This document shows positions 1 to 54,678 of a stretch of 64,000 nucleotides of DNA, piece by piece. The position numbers were made by a program, and so were the translations under genes. The notes beneath the pieces were generated by a model. The model was given only the letters and a program-made list of their open reading frames with translations. It had not been told where the DNA came from and ran no database searches. Where the stretch lies: positions 9,553,001 through 9,617,000 of the forward strand of contig OX621241.1 in NCBI GenBank assembly GCA_951640165.1, read 5' to 3'. This DNA comes from Pseudoips prasinana. Its lineage: Eukaryota; Arthropoda; Insecta; Lepidoptera; Nolidae. The number at the start of each line of letters is the position of its first letter. Within the stretch, counting starts at the first letter, position 1.

Positions 1-389
1 CCTTCGGTGTCAATTACTAGTCCTACTAACATTATAAATGCGAAAGTTTGTGAATGTATGGATCTATATATGTTTGTTACATTATAGATAGAAACCAAGC
101 GCCGCCATTTTGTCGCCGTATCAAACGCCCTTCGGAAGGTGAAATATGCACAGTTCACTGGCCCTTCGGTGTCAATTACTAGTCCTACTAACATTATAAA
201 TGCAAAAGTTTGTCTATATGGATGTATGGATCTATATATGTTTGTTACTCTTTCACGCTACAAACTACTAAGTTTGATCAAAATCCGTTCAGTAGTACGG
301 ATTTTGATCAAACTTTGTAGTAATATAGCTTAATATTAGCCTAATAATTTATTAAGTTTAACGCGGGTGACACCGAGGGGCACAGCTAG
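1..389 (+). mobile_element. Helitron-like non-autonomous element with duplicated 5' part
   Basis: The 3' end has the typical hairpin (GCGGGTGACACCG, slightly decayed) followed by GGGGCACAGCTAGT, so the element ends at CTAG (386-389). The 5' consensus TACTAACATTATAAATGCGA occurs twice, near 24 and near 186, because bases 1-88 are repeated at 163-250 (period about 162). The core CTTTCACGCTACAAACTACT is shared with the other copies in this window. The class is inferred from the CTAG terminus, the 3' hairpin and the absence of terminal inverted repeats. It encodes nothing. Confidence 0.7.
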
Positions 390-544
390 TGTTAGATAAC
401 TTATAAGTGACAAGTTATGATGTTTTTTTTATTATTTATTGTATTATTATTATTTCTAGTGTTTATGCTAATCGGACTGGGCTTAGCACAAAATATATGG
501 GAACATCTCGAAAGCAGTTTGTAGGCGAGCGACAAACTACGATT

Positions 545-795
545 ATTATCGTCATGTCAGCCAAAGTAAGTACGTCCACTGCTGGACAAAAGCCTCCCCA
601 AAGAATGGGGGGATATGCCATAATCGCCACGCTTGGCAGACGGACTGGCAATCGGAATTTGATGGTCAAAGAACATAGAAAAACGCTGCTGCCCGTTCTC
701 TGGTAGGTAATCCCTCGGACGGACGATTTCTACGCCCCCACGGGATGAGAAGGGGTGATGATATTCTATGCCGTCACCACACAGCACAATCTTAG
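545..795 (+). repeat. Short interspersed repeat, family A (four copies in window)
   Basis: The family has the conserved blocks GTCCACTGCTGGACAAAAGC, CGCTGCTGCCCGTTCTCTGG and ATGATATTCTATGCCGTCAC. Related copies lie at 4,015-4,225 (-), 32,017-32,232 (+) and 35,880-36,122 (-). The ATC-rich ends and lack of inverted repeats suggest a SINE, or the 3' tail of a LINE. The small open frames inside are not conserved between copies and I do not call them genes. Confidence 0.7.
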
Positions 796-965
796 TAAAT
801 CATAGTACTGAAAAAGATATGACCACCTTAAAAAAGGCCTTTTTAAGGTCAGCAAATAATAGTTATATACTACTCCTCTACTGCTATATACCTACTACTA
901 TTATTATACCTACAATAAATATCCGGGACATATGACACTTCGCCATCTATCTTGATCATCTTATT

Positions 966-1575
966 TTTAGGGTTCCGTAGCCAAATGGCAAAAAACGGAA
1001 CCCTTATAGATTCGTCATTACTGTCTGTCTGTCCGTTCGTATGTCACAGCCACTTTTTTCCGAAACTATAAGAGCTGTGTTGCTGAAACTTGGTAAGTAG
1101 GTGTATTCTGTGAGCCGCATTAAGATTTACACAAAAATAGAAAAAGAATAATCATTTTGGGGGGTCGCTATACATAGAACTGAAACTCAAAAATTTTTTT
1201 TGATCGTATCCATACATGTGGGGTGTCTATGGATAGGTCTTCAAAAATCATATTGAAGTTCCTAATATCATTTTTGGCTAAACTGAATAGTTTGCGCGGA
1301 GACACTTCCAAAGTGGTAAAATGAGTGTCCCCCCCCCCCCCCCTTGTAACTTGTAAAATAAGAGAATGATAAAACTAAAAAAAAATATATGATATAAATA
1401 TATAATATACAATACCATAGAAACTAACAACGAAAATTAGTTTGAAAGAGATCTAGCAAGTAGCTTTTTTTTAATACGTTATAAACCGCAATTTGCTTTC
1501 ATTCAATCAAATGAAATACTTGCTGCTACGGAACCCTTCATGTTCGATTCCGACTCGCACTTGGCCAGTTTTTTT
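966..1575 (-). mobile_element. 600-bp interspersed element with AGGGTTCCGT ends, copy 1
   Basis: It starts TTTTAGGGTTCCGTAGCCAA and closes with CTACGGAACCCTTCATG plus GACTCGCACTTGGCCAG. A second copy in the opposite orientation lies at 39,009-39,605, with the same internal blocks (CTTTCATTTAATCAACTGAA-like, CCACTTTGGAAGTGTC). It includes a poly-C run near 1,331-1,343. There is no coding capacity. The class is unknown; it is probably a non-autonomous DNA element. Confidence 0.65.
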
Positions 1576-1732
1576 TTTAGTAAATATACACGTACAATAC
1601 ACAGATTACATTCAGACCATGTCATAGTTTATTTACATACAAACATAAATATTATAATCATTTGAATCGATTATTATTGAAATAACCTAACTTATCAACT
1701 AAAGAAACATAAATAAAATAAAATAAATACTC

Positions 1733-2335
1733 TTACTTATGCGTCAAAAATTCGTCGACATCGCTTTGAACCGGGAACGTACCCAGAAGGCTGGCAGCAT
1801 TGCCACGTTGAATGGCAATGCTAATTCTTTGACCTAAGTATTGCCCAGCCCTCTGATCACGTGAAGTATTTACCAGACCTTTTGAAATATCACGAAAAAG
1901 TGTTAAAGCGTTTGGACCCCACGGTCCGAGCGTTTCAACTTCAAACGGCTCAAACACATAGTTGCCAATAAGGTTCACATATTTACGCCGTTTAGAGGTC
2001 TCCGCTAAAACAGCAGCAGCGCAGGCGCATCCACTGGTGTTTGGAAGATGCGAAGGCGCCAAGATGTCGACGCAGGTTGCAACCCACGCCAGAGGCCTTC
2101 CCAACTTCCAAGGTAACAAGGACATACTATCGGGCCTCTTGCCATCGTCGCGTGCCAGACCATTAGGTTTGAGTATAGCAGGGACGCCAGCGGCGACAAG
2201 AGCCCGGCGGATAATATCATTTAGACTACCATGGCGGGGTATTCTACCGGCGCTTCTGCTACACGACAGGCCATGATGTCCAAGGTGGCCGACAGGTTCT
2301 CCACAGTGATGAGGAGCAACATGCCATTGACATGT
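1733..2335 (-). pseudogene. C-terminal fragment of a retroelement polyprotein
   Basis: Reading the - strand from 2,335, an open frame runs about 200 codons to a TAA at 1,733. It contains CGEPVGHLGHHGLSCSRSAG, then RHGSLNDIIRRAL, DDGKRPDSMSLLPW, TCVDILAP and finally QRISIAIQRGNAASLLGT. From memory, this order (C-G, HGLSC, RH-LN, DGKRPD, TC-D, QRGNA) is that of the C-terminal region of reverse-transcriptase polyproteins that are abundant in invertebrate genomes. An in-frame stop upstream and a SINE head beyond 2,345 show that the N-terminal part is lost. No reverse transcriptase core is present. The clade (LINE or tyrosine-recombinase element) cannot be settled here. Confidence 0.6.
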
Positions 2336-2344
2336 TCATTCTCA

Positions 2345-2425
2345 TCATAATTTCTCTTGTACGTGGATCGAACCCGCCACCTTTACATCACAAGGCAGGG
2401 TCACTTACACACCTACTGAGTCACG
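2345..2425 (-). repeat. tRNA-like SINE head
   Basis: On the - strand the B-box-like GGTTCGAT sequence sits in GCGGGTTCGATCCACGTAC, after a T-rich anticodon-arm-like part. No acceptor stem pairs, so it is a SINE fragment rather than a tRNA gene. Confidence 0.45.
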
Positions 2426-2652
2426 GTGACTTCGTTGCAAGTAATTTTGCAAAATTTACCTCTATTGAAAATTTATCAGCGTGAAAATCACTTCAGGAAT
2501 TCAAGGCAAACAAGTCAGGCTCCTGTCGTGACCAATTATAATAGTTAGATCAATTATGTCGTCAGGCTACTACATAAATAAAAACATAAACACAACTAAT
2601 GAACTCGTTAATAAACGTTAATTTCTAATTACAGCAAAAACTGTTTTTTTTT

Positions 2653-2856
2653 ATGAAATGCCACTGTAATTAAATTCTAATAATTTGAAGTTAAATAAAC
2701 ATAAATTAAATTAAGATACTGAAATATTAACTCCAAACGCTCAAAACAAGGTTTTTTTTAATGAAATGCCACTGTAATTAAATTCCAATAATTTAAAGTT
2801 AAATCAACCTAAATTAAATTAAGATACTGAAATATTAACTCTAAACGCTCAAAACT
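2653..2856. repeat. Two-copy tandem repeat, 108-bp unit
   Basis: The unit beginning ATGAAATGCCACTGTAATTA at 2,653 recurs at 2,761 with a few substitutions and ends CGCTCAAAAC in both copies. The sequence is AT-rich and non-coding. Confidence 0.85.
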
Positions 2857-2869
2857 AGGGAATCATTAA

Positions 2870-4014
2870 TTTAATCTTCCGGCGGCGCGGCGATCGAACC
2901 AGTACCATTCAGTAATCCGAGGTAGACTATCAAATTTTAGTTTTATAGCAATATTCGTTATACAATACGTAAATCTAAACTCAAAACTTTTAAATTAATA
3001 TTTACTCATCCGACGGGAATCGAACCATTACCCTACCAATTCTGGACAGGCCTTTTGAGAAGAAGAAGAAGAAAATATATTTAATCAGTAAACACGCACA
3101 TATAATAATAATATAGGTATAGGTACACATAAAGAAATTCTTAATTGCTATCTGTGCGAGTCCGAATTGGTCCCATCTCAGCACTAGCAGCGACATTACT
3201 TCACAAGATCGACTGACGTGTATAGACCGTAGTTTATAGTATATCCGAATAAATATGGAAATAGATTTCCCATTCCATTTTATGATGCAGTGTACTTCTT
3301 ATAAAACCGGGGGGGTTCAAAAGTTAAAGTCCTCAAAGCTATGGCGTTTAACCTGTTAAATATAAAGTTATATGATTCTTGTATCAAGGTTTAGTTAAAG
3401 ATCACCTTGATGATTTAGTTGCAAGAATTCATCACGGGAGATTCAGTACAAGGTACATAAATTGATTGATCTAAGTACTCATGAAACACGAAACACTCCA
3501 CCCAATATACGGCAGCTGATGACCGCGCCTCAAACCAGCTCTAATTTCGTCCGTTATATGTACCAAGGCTGAGGCAGTACAGGAATTAAAAAGATTATTT
3601 ATTATGAGAAAGCTACTTAATTGGTTGAAGACAATGAATTCGATGACGTCTTATAATATAATATAATACAGAACTGAAATAGTCGAGGACGATAGTCTGA
3701 AAAGGAAGCTGAGTTGGTTTTCTTAGGAAAGGGCGTAATTTGCGCATCTTTCATATTACTGGGAAGACAGCGCAGCGAATTATAATATAATAAGTATATA
3801 ACGACTATATTTATATTAGTAAAATTCTCTTACTAACTTCACAATCAGACCATTGACAAAGAGAAAAGGGAATAGCTGCAAGAGAGAGAGAGAGAGAGAT
3901 CTGATGAAGTCTAGTGGAATGCTTACTAAGTAAATGTATGTCTAAATTGTTACGAGTAGCATAATTTTGAGCTTTTCCAACTCCCAATGACGCTGAGGCT
4001 TGCTGGTTCGTGAT
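2870..4014. other. No gene seen; AT-rich DNA with microsatellites
   Basis: It contains SINE-head remnants (GGCGATCGAACC near 2,890 and GACGGGAATCGAACC near 3,005), a GAA run near 3,060 and a GA run at 3,883-3,898. I see no coding signal. Confidence 0.5.
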
Positions 4015-4225
4015 GGAGGCGAATATCAGAATACAATAACGTAGAACTCCACCCGAGGGAATATCTATCAGAGGACGGGCAGCGGCTTCCTTCGGAGTAC
4101 TATGACCATCTTACGATCGCCAACCCGTCTCTCAAGCATGGCGATTATGGTATATTATGCCCCCAAGATGATTCTTCGGAGAGGCTTCTCTTTCTTTCAG
4201 TCGTGATGATTATATCCATTCTCGC
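4015..4225 (-). repeat. Short interspersed repeat, family A, copy 2
   Basis: Inverted relative to the 545-795 copy: GAGGACGGGCAGCGGCTTCC and CCAACCCGTCTCTCAAGCAT are the reverse complements of the family blocks. It is more diverged than the other copies. Confidence 0.6.
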
Positions 4226-4824
4226 TGCTGCTTTCTAAACTAAAAGAGATTTTATTTCAGGCGTTAGCCAAAGTAAGGTGAGATATTTAACTTTTAATTT
4301 TCGAAATAGGGCATGCGCGTCCAATAACCTAATAATATTTGATTTGAAGATCTGAGGAGCCCAGTGAATGCTGCCAGTATCTGCTCGAAGACAATCTATA
4401 CCACCAAAATTAGCTTGGAAAATAAATTTAAATTTTTCCTAAGGAGCGAAAATTTTGTAAGAAAGAAAAAAGAGTACATGGGAGGAGAAAGCATCTGCTA
4501 AGCACTGACTGTGCTTACCTTACTCACACCCAGGACCACAAGGATAACATAATAATGCTATTACCTGGAGAGTGTTTTGCAAGATGAAGGAGCTTCTCCA
4601 GTGGAGCTACTCATAAAGTAAATTAAAGCTATGCTCTTCCCCACTCTCCAATGAAATGTTGCAGGTTTAGAGATATTAGAGTTGAAGCATACGACCCTAC
4701 GGGTGCGATGCTGCCCCATCTATGGCCTTAGTACCAGTTTCAGAGTTATAAGAGGATATTATACTTTAAGCAAATTACTATGACGTCAAGGTCAGGTGTA
4801 CATTTTATGTACACCTGACCTGAC

Positions 4825-4985
4825 TGGTTAAGAGAGTCGCCTCGCCGCTTCATGTCTCGGGGGCGCCGGGCAACTATTTGTGTGACCCATAAATGGTTGT
4901 TCTGTTTCTGGATGTAATTTGTGTCCGTCTATTATATGTTTGTAAAGTATCCCGCGACAAACGGGTAACAAAGGCTAGTGCGAGC
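4825..4985 (+). repeat. tRNA-derived SINE, GTCGCCTCGCCGCTTC family
   Basis: It has the head GTCGCCTCGCCGCTTCATGT, a degraded B box, then the body TTTGTGTGACCCATAAATGG and GTGTCCGTCTATTATATGTT. Relatives are at 43,508-43,690 (+), 63,536-63,660 (-) and, more distantly, 33,795-33,950 (+). The B box is degraded here (CTCGGGGGCGCCGGGC). Confidence 0.75.
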
Positions 4986-5805
4986 GTTGTCTTAAAAAAA
5001 ATATAGGCCTAGTTTTGGATCAGATGGCAGTATGTTAGTGGTCCGAAGATATGTATTATTAAATTTATAAAATATTAACACATGTTATAAGATTGGAAAA
5101 TATACGAGTATATACAAATGGCGGCCTTATCACTAGGTGCGACATCTTCTAAACAACCGTCGCGTCGGATGATTTATTTGTTGGCGTAGTTAATGAAAGG
5201 TATACTTTATAGGTACGTTTATATTGTTGTAATTTATTTAATTGCTACTGCGATACAATTTTTCTATCTAAATCCAAAGGAAAAAATGTGCTGCCGTCTG
5301 CTACCGACCTTGCATATTTTTCTACTTAGACTCCTCAATTAAGAAAAATTAGCACGCTTAGTGTTCTTCGCAATAATTAATCTGGAGACCTCAGTAAGTA
5401 TAAGATTAACTGTATTTAGTAAGGTGAATAAAGATTACAGAAAAAAAGTTCTATTAAACACTCCAAATAGCTGATTATACTTTCTTAGTGAAATGGCAAG
5501 ACGCAGATTGATAATCCCACCAATAGATATAAACTCTGATTAGGTGTCATATAGATAAAGTTAAAGGTGCCCCACTACAGTTTGTAACTAAATGTTTAAG
5601 TGTTGCTTTATCATAAATCTATTATAAAGTTAATTGCCCATCTGTCTTGTATATACTTACTTATATTATTTCTACCTATAGATCTCTGTAGTTTATTTTT
5701 CATATCTCACTCCTTTGACTTCAAATACATCTTAACCTCCTATTTCTGTCTAGTTTACTGTTCACCCTCTCTTTGTTTTCAGCCCATCCTCATTCACCTC
5801 ACATC

Positions 5806-7209
5806 ATGCAGACCCGAAGCATGGCTGCAACTCAAGTAGCTGAACATAAGTTGAAATCAGCTCTCAAGGACTTACAGACATACCAAGATCAGTGTCATAA
5901 ACTTGAACAGGAGCGTGAGGAGAATGAGGTAGAGATAATAAGGGTCATTGATAGTAACACATCACTGAAAAGAGAACTTGTGAAACTCAACCACCAACTA
6001 GAGTCTACTATTGAAGAGCGAGACAGACTGCATGCGGAGACAGAGTCTTTTGATAAGTGTAGAGTGTTATATGAAGAAGCACTGTTCAAAATTAGAGATC
6101 TTGAATTAGAATTAATTAATTGTAATGAGAAGTTGTCAAATTATGTAAAAAACACAACTTGTCCAGTAGCTTCCATTAATCAGAGCTTGTATGACGAGAT
6201 GGCCAGTTGTAGTCCGGTGGATCTCCCTATTAATACAACGGTGACCATTGATTTGACTGGCGATGACTGTGTAGACTGCCAGCCAAGCGTTAATTCCGTA
6301 AGTAGTGACAAGCTAAAACAATACATACTTGAACTAAGTAAAGAACGTAGGGCATTATTAAACAAATTAAAAAATTATGAAATTAAATTAGAGGATAGCA
6401 AACTAAATTATGAAAAAGATACTCAGTATTTGCTTTCTGAGATAAAAACTCTTGAGAAGTCCCTAGCAATCTCATATCACAGTTTCCAGTCATACAAAAA
6501 TGAAATGCAATTGCTGGCTGGAAAGTGTAATCCTGAAAGCAATAGGACATTGGAACCGGTTTACACCAGTAGTGCAGTAGTGGAGTCATACACACAGCTG
6601 GGATCAGAGTCACCAGTATCTCCACAAAATGACAATACTAAACATAGCTCCATACTGTATTCCGATGAAATGGGTAAGGGCCTTGGTACCTTGCTTTGTA
6701 ATAAGCTGAGTTGTTCCTTTGTCAACTATTGTATGCCAGGATTACATTATAAAGATATAATAGATAAATTAATTCAGAATAAACACAGTGCCAAATCATG
6801 TATAACTCTAATGGTAGGAAATTGTAAGAACTTAAAGAAAAAAGACATTACAGATAGTTTCACTAAGATGTTAGAATTAGACTGTAATAAGATAATATTG
6901 TGTGCCTTCCCCTATGTATCCAATGTGCCTGATAGTACAAATAATTATATCCACAAGCTAAATATGCACCTACAGTTTTTGGTTAGCCATTATAGTAATA
7001 AATTTATATTTTTGGACACAAATAGTTTTATAGACTCTTGTAGGGTAACCATGAGTACAGTTACTGTCTCAAGAAAATTTTTGAACATACTTGCAACTTT
7101 AGTAGCGGCACATATTAACTCAGTCATAAGTAGTATGACGAAGTCACTTTTTATACCATCTTTTAGTAATGTTATTAAAATCAATTTAGTTAGTAGTTTA
7201 AACATGTAA
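5806..7209 (+). CDS. LINE ORF1 protein, coiled coil plus SGNH-esterase-like domain
   Basis: This is an uninterrupted 467-residue frame; the ATG at 5,806 (MQTRSMAATQ) is chosen because retroelement ORF1 proteins of this kind commonly start this way. Residues about 20-120 are strongly heptad-like and charged (coiled coil), as is a second stretch around 180-240. The C-terminal third reads SDEMGKGLGTLL, NYCMPGLHYKDIIDKL and ITLMVGNCKN, in the order of SGNH-hydrolase blocks of CR1-group ORF1 proteins. The usual catalytic residues (GDS, GxND) look altered, so it is probably not enzymatically active. Two bases after its stop, the start of ORF2 follows at 7,212. Such proteins bind element RNA and assist retrotransposition. 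A host gene is less likely given the ORF2 junction. Confidence 0.75.
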   Translation: MQTRSMAATQVAEHKLKSALKDLQTYQDQCHKLEQEREENEVEIIRVIDSNTSLKRELVKLNHQLESTIEERDRLHAETESFDKCRVLYEEALFKIRDLELELINCNEKLSNYVKNTTCPVASINQSLYDEMASCSPVDLPINTTVTIDLTGDDCVDCQPSVNSVSSDKLKQYILELSKERRALLNKLKNYEIKLEDSKLNYEKDTQYLLSEIKTLEKSLAISYHSFQSYKNEMQLLAGKCNPESNRTLEPVYTSSAVVESYTQLGSESPVSPQNDNTKHSSILYSDEMGKGLGTLLCNKLSCSFVNYCMPGLHYKDIIDKLIQNKHSAKSCITLMVGNCKNLKKKDITDSFTKMLELDCNKIILCAFPYVSNVPDSTNNYIHKLNMHLQFLVSHYSNKFIFLDTNSFIDSCRVTMSTVTVSRKFLNILATLVAAHINSVISSMTKSLFIPSFSNVIKINLVSSLNM

Positions 7210-7211
7210 GC

Positions 7212-7361
7212 ATGATAATAGAGAAGTGTGATAACTTTCTAATTCTATCACATCAAAATATAAACCGCTTCTCTAGCAAAATTCTAGACATAGAACTTAT
7301 TAATGAAAAATATGAAATAGATATTCTTTGTTCAATTGTTTTATATAAATGTGTTATGTGA
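7212..7361 (+). pseudogene. LINE ORF2, first 49 codons only (endonuclease start)
   Basis: It begins two bases after the ORF1 stop. ILSHQNINRFSSKILDIELI followed by NEKYEIDILC matches the first strand and helix of the apurinic-like (EEP) endonuclease that opens CR1/jockey-group ORF2 proteins. After ILC the frame diverges and stops at 7,359-7,361. The rest of the endonuclease and the whole reverse transcriptase are missing, so this element is a 5' fragment with a large deletion. Confidence 0.7.
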
Positions 7362-7499
7362 ACTATCTGTAAATGATTGCTATCATATACTTAATTTAAA
7401 ATTATTGACTCTGTCTCAAAATGAATAATGTTATTGTTTCGAAGTTTTTCTTTTGTATACCTAAATATAATCTAAAATAATAAGCATTCAGACAACCGA

Positions 7500-8120
7500 T
7501 CGAGCATATATTGTGTTTGCCTACTAAATAATTACTCTAATTGGACCAAATCCCGTGTTCATGCCCGCTTGAGTATGTTTCGCCGGACCGTCTCAACTGG
7601 GTCGTGTTGAAACCGGTAGTAGATGAACCCACTGAGTTTGTTTCGCTGGGTCTTCTCAGTTGGGGCGCATTGGATCCGGTGGTAGCATTAAAGCGCGACC
7701 GTCGTTATTAACACAAGGTCCGTCATAATAATAATACCTTTAATTTAGACAGAACCATTGACAATATGTAGTAAAAATTTTAGACTTAAACTAGATAATT
7801 AAACATAATCTCTTGACAATAACTTGATACGAGCTAGCTAAATATCATTGCTGTAATAAAATAAATTTTATAAATGTTTTCATACAATATGTACCTAAAT
7901 ATCTATGTTACTAGAAATAATATCTAATGTATATACAACTATATTACTACAAACATGTTCTGACTATTTACAAGCGCTTTTTTAAAGTCTACGTGAATAA
8001 AAACCTTTTTTATTTTATTTATAAAAATATTAAATGTCTTTTTCATTATATTTATGTAGAGATTAATTTGCATATTAACAATAACCAAAACTTACATACT
8101 ATAATATTTAATACCTATAA
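7500..8120 (+). repeat. Retroposon 3' region, Bm1/BMC1-like, copy 1
   Basis: TTCGCTGGGTCTTCTCAGTT and GGATCCGGTGGTAG resemble, from memory, the 3' half of silkworm Bm1/BMC1 retroposons. The following part (from GACAGAACCATTGACAATAT to TACGTGAATAAAAACC) is duplicated at 13,315-13,600. It may be the 3' UTR of the truncated LINE just upstream, or a separate insertion. Confidence 0.5.
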
Positions 8121-8237
8121 ATAAAAAACATATTTATTTATTATTTATTTAAAGTAGGTAGGTTGATCAATGTCAAATCAATGATATTTGGTTAGGCAGT
8201 CGGCTCATCGGCTGTAAACAATCTAACAGCAAGCTAA

Positions 8238-8349
8238 AAGCATTTTTGAAGTGAAAAATTCTTTAGCTGCGCTGTGCACTTTTCATTCTTAATTATAAGA
8301 ATGAAAAGTGCACAACGCAGCTAAAGAAGGTTTCACTTCAAAAATGCTG
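8238..8349. repeat. Long near-perfect palindrome
   Basis: The arms are about 50 bp (8,240-8,290 and 8,297-8,347), including GTGCACTTTTCATTCTTA against AAGAATGAAAAGTGCAC, with a loop of a few AT bases. It could be a palindromic MITE. Confidence 0.75.
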
Positions 8350-8555
8350 CGGTCATGTAAACGTATAAACGGCCAGTATGAATTAAAAAAAAAGACCCTC
8401 CGTCTTACGGATATTCGATCAGGTCACGTGTCCTGACGCGAGTTTAACATTTTTTACCCATCCCAAAAAAGTGCACTATTAATAAATTTTCACTTCGAAA
8501 ACCAGATTAAAGCCCGATGGCCCTTGCGTATGAGCGTTTTTTCTCATCACATACT

Positions 8556-9370
8556 TAAATATCGAGAGAATAAATTATTTATCTCGTTGTTGTGTGTTGT
8601 ACTAAAAGACTTCTCTAATGCAGTTAAGACTATTAATGAGGATCTCGGTAGAATTGCTAAGTGGTCTCAAGACAATTCTCTCATTTTAAATCCCGAAAAA
8701 ACAAAATATACATGGTTTTCGGCACTGACAACTAACTGAAGAAGGTTCGAATAATCGAAGAAGCTCCTGCCTTAACTATTTTGGGCAAGAAGATCGAACG
8801 TGTGAGTGAGGCGCGCAACTGAGGCATATCAATGGACCAATCTCTACATTTCGAAAAGCATGTAACGAATTGTGTACAAAATTGCTTCTTTCGACTGAAA
8901 GTTTTGTACAAAATGCGTCCATATCTAAGTCAACACCTACGTATGCAACTTATAGAGTCCGTTGTTCTTGCAAAACTTAATTATTGTGATTCAGTTTTTT
9001 GCCCCAGGCTTCTAGCTCGTACCCAAAAATTACTACAAAGGGTACAAAACGCTTGAGCCAGATTCTGTTTTAACATTCCACCTAAAGGCCACGTAACACC
9101 TTATTTAAATAAAAACAAAATTAAACTTCGTAGAAAGCTTCACCTTGCTTGCCTTCTTTTCGGTGTAATTGGAAATAAGTCCCAATCATTCCTCTATCTC
9201 AGCGTATGAGCAGACTTTGCGCTCAGCAATTAGCCATTACCACTCATCTGCTGCTTTCCGCGGCAGTTTTAGATACGCAGCCTCCAAAGTTTGCAATAAT
9301 ATACCACCACCAATCAGAGACCTTAAAAGTATGTATAGTTTCGAGTACAGTTAAAAAGGGTTTCTTTTTA
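8556..9370 (+). pseudogene. Decayed LINE reverse transcriptase, C-terminal part
   Basis: The frames are broken by stops and shifts. NEDLGRIAKWSQDNSLILNP followed by EKTK is the region after the catalytic YADD box. The next frame (8,832-9,056) reads FFRLKVLYKMRPYL and LAKLNYCDSVFCP, and a third (9,169-9,354) reads the end of the ORF (ISHYHSSAAFRGSFRYAASK, then NNIPPPIRDL). The order fits the thumb and C-terminal region of a CR1-group ORF2. The 5' part is missing. Confidence 0.75.
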
Positions 9371-9596
9371 ATTATCAAATTCAGTTTAAAAGCAATAAAC
9401 TGTAACATATCTGTAATTTAATCTGCTTTTGACATTGTATTAATCTATTAAGGCTACAGATTACACAGTAAGACGAAATATGCAAAATGGGTGGCATGAA
9501 TGAGATCCTAATAATATAATATTATTTAAGTACCTACCTTATATATTTATCAATTATAACTTTTATTAATTTATTTATATTAACTCCCCCACACAC

Positions 9597-9990
9597 TAAT
9601 TTGCACTATTATACCATGATCGTCACGGGTACCAACGGAAGATCAGCGCTGGGTGTAACCCAGCAAATGCTGAGATGGTGACCCTTTCGGCAGGACATAC
9701 AGGACCTATTGCGTAGTGTTAAACTATGCTATTGTTTGATTTTTATATGTATTTAGTTAGTTTTGTTTGTAAATTTCTTGTATTTCTTCTTCTTTCTTCT
9801 TCTAAAATTAAATACTATATTGTATCTACAATTGGAGAACAGAGCAAGTGGTGAGCATCTCAACTGGTTTAAGCGACAAACATTTGAGGCTTCAGGCTTC
9901 TTTTCTTCCTTATAGATTACAGCATGCCGTTGAAGTAAAAAGACGGAATTCGCTGGCACGGCCTGCAGGCACGAGCTCACAGGTCAGAGA
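9597..9990 (+). repeat. Probable LINE 3' UTR remnant and repeat fragment
   Basis: GGTACCAACGGAAGATCAGC, CAGCAAATGCTGAGATGGTG and ACCCTTTCGGCAGGACATAC look like the 3' region of a lepidopteran LINE, followed by a pyrimidine/TTC-rich tail. From 9,840 on there is a short block (TTGAAGTAAAAAGACGGAAT) that recurs near 13,078. It is non-coding. Confidence 0.4.
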
Positions 9991-10019
9991 CATAAAGGGA
10001 CCGCGGTTCTCTCCGGCTT

Positions 10020-10639
10020 TCGTATAGTCCACCATTTAAATTTGGGACACTAAGCAACTGAAGAATTGCAGGTTATAATCGAATGGAACAAGAGGTAATT
10101 TTAACATAGTGTACTTACGAATAAACAAGACCAAACAAAATAAACAATTGCTAGGCAATTCTATAGATAACTGAGCCGGAAAATATAAAACACATTATTG
10201 CAAAAACGAGTAAATTGAGTTCCTAGGAGCTCTGTGTTACTCACAAGTTAAAATAAAATAAAAACTTTGAGGGTCACAGTCTCCAGGAAGTAGCAGTATA
10301 ACAACAAACACAATAAACACAATCGTTAATGACGTGGTATACACAATGCCTATTAAAACATAACTGCATACGATATAGAGCCAGTTGCATATCAACAAGC
10401 AATCCGAGACTTACCGACAGATTGCTTCTAACTACTTGGCGACCTCAATAGCTTACAAGTTGCAGTGAAATCGAGCGTCAGTTAACAGTGTCGAGTCAAC
10501 GATCACTTAAGAGACTTGTGCGTAACTTTTAAACGACTTATTTCGCGCGGAATATTTATTTAGATATTTAAAAAGTACTGTTTCTAATAATAATTGAAAT
10601 AATAGGTACCGCCTGTTGGAGAACAACAACTTATTCAAA
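10020..10639 (+). promoter_or_regulatory. 5' flank and putative 5' UTR of the sulfotransferase gene
   Basis: There are no repeats of note and no open frame. A TCAGTT at 10,478-10,483 fits the arthropod initiator and would give a 5' UTR of about 160 bases. No clear TATA box or downstream promoter element is visible. The transcription start is an inference only, and further non-coding exons upstream cannot be excluded. Confidence 0.3.
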
Positions 10640-54383
<43,744 letters not shown>

Positions 54384-54593
54384 GAATTAGTTACATAAAA
54401 AGAAAAAACGTATAGGGTGATAAACATTTATTTCAGTAATATACCATGTTCGATTTTTCTTTGTAACACCATATTTTAAGTATACATGGATATCGAAAAA
54501 ACGTATAAGTGCTAGCAATAATTAACAATTTAATTTATTCGAATCACGTTCAATATCGCTCACTGTACCGGTGTAGTTATAAATTTACTTGTA

Positions 54594-54599
54594 AATAAA
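54594..54599 (+). terminator. Poly(A) signal of the sulfotransferase gene
   Basis: AATAAA, 211 bases past the stop. The 3' UTR is AT-rich and short. Confidence 0.7.
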
Positions 54600-54624
54600 A
54601 CAATATCTCAGTCCTTCCTCACAT

Positions 54625-54678
54625 TTTATTTAAATAATACGGTTATACAAAGAAAATAAATTAAAAGCCAGATTTATT
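54625..54678 (-). terminator. Candidate poly(A) signals of the Pro/Ala-rich gene
   Basis: AATAAA on the - strand at 54,673-54,678 and again at 54,625-54,630, about 470-520 bases past the stop at 55,142. The 3' UTR holds a GC-rich stretch (54,744-54,790) whose ends pair (GTCTGCG / CGCAGAC). Confidence 0.5.

Noticed and set aside
545..795. Small genes inside family A repeats (frames at 407-706, 463-669, 31,809-32,111, 35,826-36,122)
   Set aside because: Frames differ between copies and follow no conserved protein; they are by-products of the repeat.
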